Shown here: positions 36,201 to 45,200 of the stretch, one piece after another
Position numbering within the stretch: position 1 is the stretch's first letter
Layout: every line of letters begins with the position of its first letter
NCBI RefSeq assembly: GCF_003265705.1
Contig: NW_020312867.1
Span: forward strand, 11,259,228 to 11,323,227
Direction: 5' to 3'
Origin: Callorhinus ursinus
Taxonomy: Eukaryota > Chordata > Mammalia > Carnivora > Otariidae
DNA length: 64,000 bases
Notes under the pieces: model-generated
Databases searched by the model: none
The model's input: only the letters and a program-made list of their open reading frames with translations
Told to the model about the DNA's origin: nothing
Made by a program: the position numbers and the translations under genes

Positions 36201-39200
36201 CCGTGTACATGATCTGATGTTGATACGCATGATCTTGTTTACTTATCGAACATCCCAGATACAGACAAGGAGGCTGTGGCTACCAGTACTGACAGGTACA
36301 GCTCAGGATGGAGTGCTGCCGGTTCTCCCTCCATACCCTCAAACTGCTACCTGACCAGGGATTTTCTCTACAACAGTAACTGCTAATACGTCTGTGGCAT
36401 TTCTGATCATTGGTACAGCTCAACATAAGTAAAGGGGTCCGGGTGGGGAAGGCAGATATTCACAAAGAATATGAACGGCCAAGGAACACAGGAAAAAAAG
36501 TATTCCACCTCATTAAAATTCAAAACTAGTATGCTTTGCAATAAGGTTAACACACATTAGGCTAACATCTACTCTGGCAAACACTGAGAAACAACCCAAG
36601 ATCCTGATCAAAGTGCAAAAGTTAGATCCACAATTTGCTATTGTGTCACAATTACAAATTATGTTTTCAATGGCATCAATATGCCAGGATAGAATATGAA
36701 GCTAAAGGGCTTTTTAAAGCACTGTGTGTGTGTGTGTATGTGTGTGTGTGTGTATCAGAATTTTATAAAAGCACTCCCAAATATTTGTTTCAAATCTCCA
36801 GAAAGAAATATACCAAAATAGCATCCTGTTTTTCTGCTGATGGGATTCTAAATGATTTTGTTTTTCCCCTCATTACATCATTCCATAGTTTCTAAATTTC
36901 CCACAGTAAACATATTTCTCTTGTAAATAAAGAACTTATACAAATAGTGAAACAATGACAGAAAAGGAACCTAAGGGAACTATGAGAAACATCAAGGAAA
37001 AGAACACATTGGTTTTCTTGCTACTCTCGTTTTATTCCAGCACCACATTCGTACCATGAAGCCTGGGGAGAAATGCAGGTGCTTTAGAAGATGTAAAATT
37101 AAAGGGGGTGGGGGAACAAACACCGGGTAATGAGTACCACACAACTGCCCATAGCCAATCTTCCTCCTCAAGTCCTGTATCAAATCCTAACAGGAAATGA
37201 GCTTTTTCTCCATCAGAATTACGGACTTAGATTATGGTAAAGAAATCCATCTGAAATCCCTTACCTCTAACTGTTAAAAGTCAGGGATCCTGCCTACCTA
37301 GCTTACATAAACACAGGTTAGGAGTGAACCAAGAATTTAGAGGGAGGGGGGGTTCAGGAGGTATAAATGCCTATAAGAAAAAGAAATCTTAATTAGTCTA
37401 GGAATGCAAAAGACACAGGCAAGAATGACAGGGCTTGGAAAGGAACATGGCTGGGAGGCAGGGAGACCGAAGACCCAGGCTGACACAAGGATCCAAAGAA
37501 CACAGTGGCCCCAGGGATGGCGCTGATGCGGGGGGGGGGGGGGGGGGGAGGCTTGATCGGGTGGGGAAGGGAAGCCTGAGCAACTGCTTTGGTTGCACCC
37601 CATCACATCTGGTAAGGCTTGGAGCACAAAGCAGGCCTCAAATAAGAGCAGAATGGACAGAATGTGCTTTAAGGCCCAGATCCTGTGGATTTGGTCACAC
37701 ACAAAAGTAAGACACAATCAGCTAAAATGCCCGTCAACTTTGTAAACCTCCTTTAGAGGAAGTAACTGCACCAACTCTGTTATTTTGTCATCATTTATAC
37801 CAAACTGCCTGCGTTCCAACTACTAGGTGGTAATTTTTTTATTACGAACATCTCTCATGTAAAGCTACCAAAGCTCAGGGGCGCCTGGGTGGCTCTGTTG
37901 GTTGAACGTCTAACTCTTGATTTCAGCTCTGCTTGTGGGGTCATAAGATCGAGCCCGGCATTGGGCGTGGAGGCTGCTTAAGATTCTCTCTCTCCCTCTG
38001 AGCGCCGCCCCCCCAAAATTCACGAGCACACTCACTCATGAAAGGAGTGAAAGGAAAGAAAGGAAAAAAGAAAAACTACTAAAGCTCTATTTGAATTAAA
38101 AGCTGAAATACTAGGGGCGCCTGGGTGGCTCAGTTGGTTAAGCATCTGACTTCCACTCGGGTAGTGATCTCAGGGTCCTGGGATCGAGCCCCACCTGGAA
38201 CCCTGCATCCATGGGGAATCTCCTGCTCCCTCTCCCTCAGCCCCTCCTCCCCCCATTCATGCTTGCGCACACTCTCTCTCAAATAAATAAAATCTTAAAA
38301 AAAAAAAAAAAGCTGAAATACTAAAATACTATCTGAAACCTCAAAACCAGAGCATAAAAATTAATTTTTAATTGGGCACCTGACTGGCTCAGTTAATGGA
38401 ATATACAACTCTTATTCTCAGGGTTGTAAGTTGAAGGCCCACTTGGGTGTAGGGATTACTTAAAAATAAAAATCTTTAAAATTAATTTTTTTAATTTAAA
38501 GGGTCCTTGGCTCGATCCCAGGACCCTGCATGACCTGAGCCAAAGGCAGACGCTTAACAGACTGAGCCATCCAGGTGTCCCTTTAAAATTAATTTTTTAA
38601 GAACACAAACTCTGGAAAGAAAGAAGGAAAAGAATCTCTCACACCATGCATCAAAATCATTTGCATCCCATCTTTTTCAGTGTTTTTACTTCAAAGCATG
38701 CATCAGGATATCCCCTTTCCTAAAAAAATATTTTCCAACTAATAGACTTCAAACAGAAAAGGCTGCTTATCTTGGCTGTTCAATTTTGACCTGTCAAGAG
38801 CATCCCCTCCCTTATCATGGCCACGATGCAGTAGATTCAAGCTCTTATCTTACAGAAAGAGAGGAATTAAACCAACTCTCTGGCTGGACAAGGCATCTCC
38901 TTCTGACTGCTGTATCATGACCTCCTTTCTCTTCTGTACAGACTTTCTCACAATCCATCACCTTCTTCTACTCAAGGTTTAAACCTTCCTTCCTTTACCA
39001 ATAACTTGAAAGACAAGAACAATGTCTTTACTGATGCTGACAGAATCCCCCAAATCAATGGCAAACAAGGAAAGCTCTCCATTTCTCTGGTTTGCTGGAT
39101 TACAGAAGTGGTCAGATCTGGCATAAATCCACAGCAAGAGAAAAAATTCATTTGTAGTAACTATAGAAAGTGGGAGGGAGATGACCCAACTATATCTTCT

Positions 39201-42200
39201 GATCCATTTCATAACCTTCCAATTCAAAAATATTCTTTCTCTTTTAAATGCTTTACTGTATTTTCCACATTTCCTAATGTGAACAGGTATTATTTTTACA
39301 ACCAGAGCAGGGGTTTTCCTAAGTCTAATCATAATGGAAGACTTTTCAAAAAGTTTCTCTGAAAGAGCTACAATGTTTTCAGCTATTTGATAGGCTTAAG
39401 CCTGGTTGTAATCAAGGTTACCACATAATTTATTATCCAAACCAGGACCCTTGTAGGAGCACAAGGAAACTGGAGGGAGGTGTGTGCAGGAAAACAAGAG
39501 ACCCACACCAGGACTGCCCCAGCAAACCCGACTGTCAAGAGAGCCTGGGCGTGACCTTCTCACAAGCCTCTTCCCACCTGGTGACTTAGGGAACGGTTTT
39601 CTGTGCTACAAGACACCAAGGCATTGAGAGTGGATTTCAGCTGGTCACTCTGCAGTAACGCAGCAGGACCTGCACCCTGGCTGACAGAAGGCAAGAGGAG
39701 GGAAAAGATTTTCTAGGGGCCAAGGGATCAGAATCTCCCTGATTGCAAATGGACACAAAGCATCACAAAAGAACAGACTCTTTAACTCCTTAACCTCACT
39801 TCCCCACACCAACTTAAAAAGCAACAAACAAAGCCCCTGGCGATCTGTGTGCTTATTTCGTAGACCCCCGTTCCCCCCACATACCCCCAGGTGCCCAACC
39901 CCAGCACCTCCAATGCTGACCTCACTGCCCACATCCAACCCAGCACCAAATGTGGTCACTGGTCACATCTACCTCTCTGCTCCTCTCAGAGCTACCTGTG
40001 CCTCACCTACCGGACTTTCCTCCTAGATGCCCCAAGCACCCCAATCCCCAGTTTCTCCACCCCAGCAGGCCTTCCAAACCCTGACCCGAATACCTTCTCA
40101 TGGCCTCATTACCCCACTAGGACCCATGGTGCATCCCTGCAACCACTCTCCCACAAACCAACCCACCTCCGACCGGCAAAGGCCCAGCCCTGGCTAAATC
40201 CAACAGCCCATCCTTGCTCTCCACCTACAAGGCTCTACAAGGCTTCGTCACTGGCTGTCCACACACAGCTTGGTTGGTTCCCCTCCTGCCTCAGCAACCA
40301 CTCCACTCCTTACCTGTCCCCTTTGCTGGCCCTCCTCCATCTCCACACCCTGTTGGGCCCTCGGACCCCCTTTCACTCCTACCGACATCATCCCCCAGGT
40401 GATAACATCCCATTCCCCGGCTCTAAATACCCTCTCCCGCTGCTCACACCCAGTGAGTAGCTCCAACCCATGCTGCTTCCCCAGGCACCACAATCTCGAG
40501 CCCTGCTTTCTACCCCATGTCCCAGGGCCCAACTGCACACTCCTTCACTGCCCCCACCCCTCCCCACGGGCCTGCTCCCCTGTCTGCCTCCCTCCACCTC
40601 AGTACTTGGCCAATTCTGCAGAGGCTCAGGTGAAATCCCTGAAGCTGTCCTTGCCTGCCCTCTCTTACTTCCATCCTCCTCCAGTCTGGGGGTGCCCGGG
40701 TCAGCTCTGCTCCAGCACCCGACCACTTCTCACCACCTCCACACAACCAGCACCCTGGCTGGGGCCACCGTCAGCTCAGCCGCCCTGTGGCAGGCAACTC
40801 CTGACTGGTCTGCTCCCTGGCTTGGCGGCTGCCCCAGAGATCCTTTTAAAACTAGGCAGAGCGTGTCACTCTGCTCAAAGGCCTCCAACAGCTTTTCCTC
40901 AAAGTCAGGAAAAGCCAAAATCCTTACCAGGGCCACGCAGTCTACATCATCTCTGTTGACCCCATCTTGCCCTCTGTCCACCAGGGTCCCTGAGACATCC
41001 CAGGCACCTCCTGCCTCAGTGCCTTGCTTTGCACCTGCTGCCCACACACGGCCACAGCAGACTTCCCTCCACTCCCGCCGGCCTTCACGCAAATGCCATC
41101 TCCTTAGGGCAGCCTTTCCCAGCCGGCTGAACGTACAGCACTTCACCCCTGGCAGCTTCTGTCCCACTTCCCTATTTTATTTCTTCATTTGTATTTATCT
41201 AACATCTACACATATGACTTATCTCTAGCACACCCTGCCTGTCTCATCACCAGCGTGGAAGCTCTGGGAGGTCAGAGATTTTTGTCTGTTTTAAGTCCCT
41301 GCTGTTCCCCAGAGCCTTAAACCTGTGGGAAGCACTCAGTACATACTTTTAAGGGATAAATCAATTAATGGCCTGCAGGTCCCTAAATGATCCCTGTCTG
41401 ACTTCACATTCTATTCCTCATTATCCCTCTTCCTTGATTTGTTTTCTTCACAGAATTTGTCACCAGGTGCCATTTGATGCTTCTGCTTCTTTGTTTCTTG
41501 TCCACCTCCTCCCACCATTGAAAGTCAATTCCAAGAGAGCAGGAACCAGGCAGGCACCCAGCAAACACCCGCTGCAGATGAGAGTCCCTTTCCTGCCCGC
41601 CTTCCCAGGCCAGACCATGAGCCATTCTCACCTGGACCAACCGTTCTCACCTGGGCTTCCCAACTCCAGACCCCTCCCTCTTGTAGCACCCATGGCAGGA
41701 ATTCTCTACCCTGAAGCTCAAGCAACTTTTCCACAATCATTCATTGACTCCCCTGCTGCCCACCTCCGTTCTCTGTATTCTGACTGCACTAAGCTTGTGT
41801 CCAGAACAAGACACGGCGATGCTGTTCCCCCGCTGTTCTCCCTCCTCTTGCGCTGCTTCACCAAGACATTTTTGAGGACCCTGAGGCCATCTCCCTTGAG
41901 AACCTCTGACAGGCCACGCCCACCCCTATAAACATGGCTGGGAAGGGGTCCCTCAAGGGTGCTCTCGCAGCACACCATACTGAATTCAAACCCTGACACT
42001 TAGGGTCTGACTGAAGACTTGCCGTCTCTCTCCGACTGGGCTGTAGCAGCCTGTTACCGCGTCTGCGTGGTGCCCGCCCACGGGGGGCGCTCTGGGTTCC
42101 TCCTATTATACGGCTCTGAAGAAAACATGCTAAGGGAAACTGAAACAAACGATGGACTTGTATGAATGATGATTATTTCTCCCACCCTTCCATAAAATGG

Positions 42201-45200
42201 AACCTAATGAAGCTACTCCTCAGTCCAAACCCCTAACTTCTCCAGACTAAACGATCTACTCTTGGCACCCAAGAGAGAAGACCCCAATGTTCTCAACAAG
42301 ACTATTAGAAGCAGAAGACACAAAACCTTAGGGAACCTTCAACACTCCTGCCTGCCGTGAACTTGGCACTGGAATGCCAACGTGCTGAAACAGGCTGTAC
42401 TGCTGGTGGGCCTCTGCCAACGCCAAGTTCAGGCTATTAACTTGGTTTCCCCTGGACAGCCCTCCAAGTTCAGATGATACAGGAGCTCTCCACACAGAAC
42501 GGCAGACCTTTTCCTGGTTGTCCTTCCTGGCCTGTGCCCTTAGGGTAGGACAGTTCTTCAGGACTTTTTGCTGCTTTTCTGGTTCTAATTTCTTGCCATG
42601 TGGCATTCACTCGTATTACACTAAATTTCCTAGTTGTCTTTAAAAGCACACAAATTTGCCTAACAAGATTCCCGTGGAATACGGAGATCTTTTTTTATGT
42701 TTCTCTTATTTAGGATCAACTCTGATCACATGATCTAACCTCTGTGAATGCTGGGGCTTTGCAAAGCTCTTGTTCTTACTGTGACCTATTCATTATTCTT
42801 CTTCTATGTATGGATTTACTCTTTTTCGCTTTAAAGTATTGTCATGGACCTTTGTTTTACTTTGTGTAAAGAAACTCTAAGGGCGCCTGGGTGGCTCAGG
42901 CGTTAAGCGTCTACCTTCCACTCAGGTCATGATCCCAGGTCCTGGGATCGAGCCCTGCATTGGGCTCTCTGCTCCGCAGGAAGCCCGCTTCTCCCTCTTC
43001 TCCCTCTCCCACTCTCCTCTGCTTGTGTTCCCTCTCTCGCTGCCTCTCTCTCTCTCTCGGTCAAAAACGAGAGGGCGAGAGAGAGAGAAAGAGAGAAAGA
43101 AAGAAACTCTGATTCCCAGTGTGCCTGGGTGGCTGTGGGTTAAGCGTCCAACTCTTGATTTTGGCTCAGGTCATGATCTCAAGGTCATGAGATCGAGTCC
43201 TGCATCAGGCTCAGCATTGGGCATGGAGCCTGCTTAAGATTCTCTCTCCCTCCCTGCCCCCGCTCACACAGGCGTGTGCACTCTTAAAAAAAATTAAAAT
43301 ACAATAAAAATAAAATAAATAAAATACAAAGAAACTGATTCTTTCCATGTGAGTTTCTAAAAAAAATCAGCTCTTGCCACATTTGAGGAAACTCTCATCC
43401 AACATAGGATGCCAAAGAAAATCTTTAATGATAAAATCCTCAGCACACGGCCACCGAAGCCCACCCCCCTACCCTCGGCAGCCAGCAACGGCAAACCCTC
43501 CCCAAACCCGGTTCGAGGAGCAGCCAGCTTTGGTCCCTGCTGTCTCTAGCACCTTGATAAGCTGACAGCCTGAGCCCCAGTTTCTGACTCCAAAGCAGAC
43601 ATGAAAGTAAGAGCCTGCATTTTAGAGTCTAGCAAGGCGTTGACCAGCAGTAAAAAGAGATGGGCTACCCAGTAACTTTCTGTGGCTATCAAGCACTTGA
43701 TCAGTGCAACTGAGGAACTGAATTTTAGATTTTCATTTTAATGATTTTAAATAGCCACATGTGACTAGCAGCTATTGCCCTGGGCAGCACAGATGTAGAG
43801 AAAAAGACAAATACAATTTTTCAGTGCGCCGAGGGGCCATGCTATAAGGACAAGAAAAAACAAAAACACAACCAGAATCACCAAGTCAGCCAGATGCTGC
43901 CGGGGACAAGTAGCGGGAGGGAACAGGAGACCGAGCCTCCTTTTCTCCTTTACTCCTGCCAGAGCACACGGCTACCGCAGCTCCACCACCACCATCCCAA
44001 CTCTTGATTTTTTTAAGATGTATTTATTTATTTGACAGAGACACAGCGAGAGAGGGAACACAAGCAGGGGGAGTGGGAGAGGGAGAAGCAGGCTTCCCAC
44101 CGAGCAGGGAGCCAGATGCGGGGCTCGATCCCAGGACCCCGGGATCATGACCTGAGCCGAAGGCAGACGCCTAAACGACTGAGCCACCCGGGCGCCCCCC
44201 CCCCACCTCTTCCTTCCTAAGACCACCCCAAGACCAGCTGCCCAACACGGAAGGTCAGTGCGCACCGCACCTGTCATCAGCTCCTGTCTTGCCCACCCAG
44301 TGGTGAGTTACCTGGGACCGAGACTGTGGGATCCAACGGATATAAACTTTACTTAACACACCATGTGAACCAGATGCTTTGGGCAAATCCTTGCATTTCA
44401 CCTTCCCACAGAACCACCAGGTGAGTTCTACAGCCACTTCTAGCTCTAAGGTTGTCAGAGTCTATGAAATTAGTGTCAAAGACCTTCTGGGCCGAACAGG
44501 GAACAGGGAGACACAGAGGAACATCCCAAGAGCAGAGAGGCAGTGACCAAAATAATCCTACCAGTTGGACAGTGGAAACAGACCAGCTCTGCTCCAGCCC
44601 CCTAGACTATCCTGTTAACAAGCAAATCATGCAAAACAGTCTTCTATCTTACTTTTAAGTTTTCTAAGGGGCAGCAATTTCACTAGTGATTAAATATGGG
44701 CAGTACAGTGTTCCTATTTTTATATTACAAAATATTTCCTAACAAAACTTTCTACAACCCCAAATTCCATCACATGAACGATTTCTTTACAAACATTCTT
44801 TGATAGACTCTTGTTTTCATCTGTTTTCCTTCTGCTGTTTCGCCCTCTGCTTTCTCATAAGCTCTACAGTTCATGTGAACACACTTCCTGACATGCCTGC
44901 TTCCACGTCATCCTGGCAGTTCGTGTGCTGACCTTCACAGCCCCCTCCCCCTGGCATGTCTCCCCTCCCAGCAGCTTGATCCCATGAGGCCAACTCTATT
45001 ACTCCTTTTTCATCCTCTTTTTAATACTTATCTTTATAGCCTGACACAGTGGGGGAACACTCTGCAAGTTCTTTAACAAAACTGCTGTAAACTCACTTTA
45101 TATTCACATTGTATTTATACCCAACTACACATTATGTCCACGTTCCCGGCTCCCATGTATTTGCAGGGACTCCTAGTGAAGATGGATCTGGAAGCTAAAA

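Noticed and set aside
39891..41228. Two long plus-strand open frames (189 and 252 codons)
   Set aside because: They lie in C-rich L2-derived DNA, show only proline/serine-rich low-complexity translation, no domain and no splice or promoter context.
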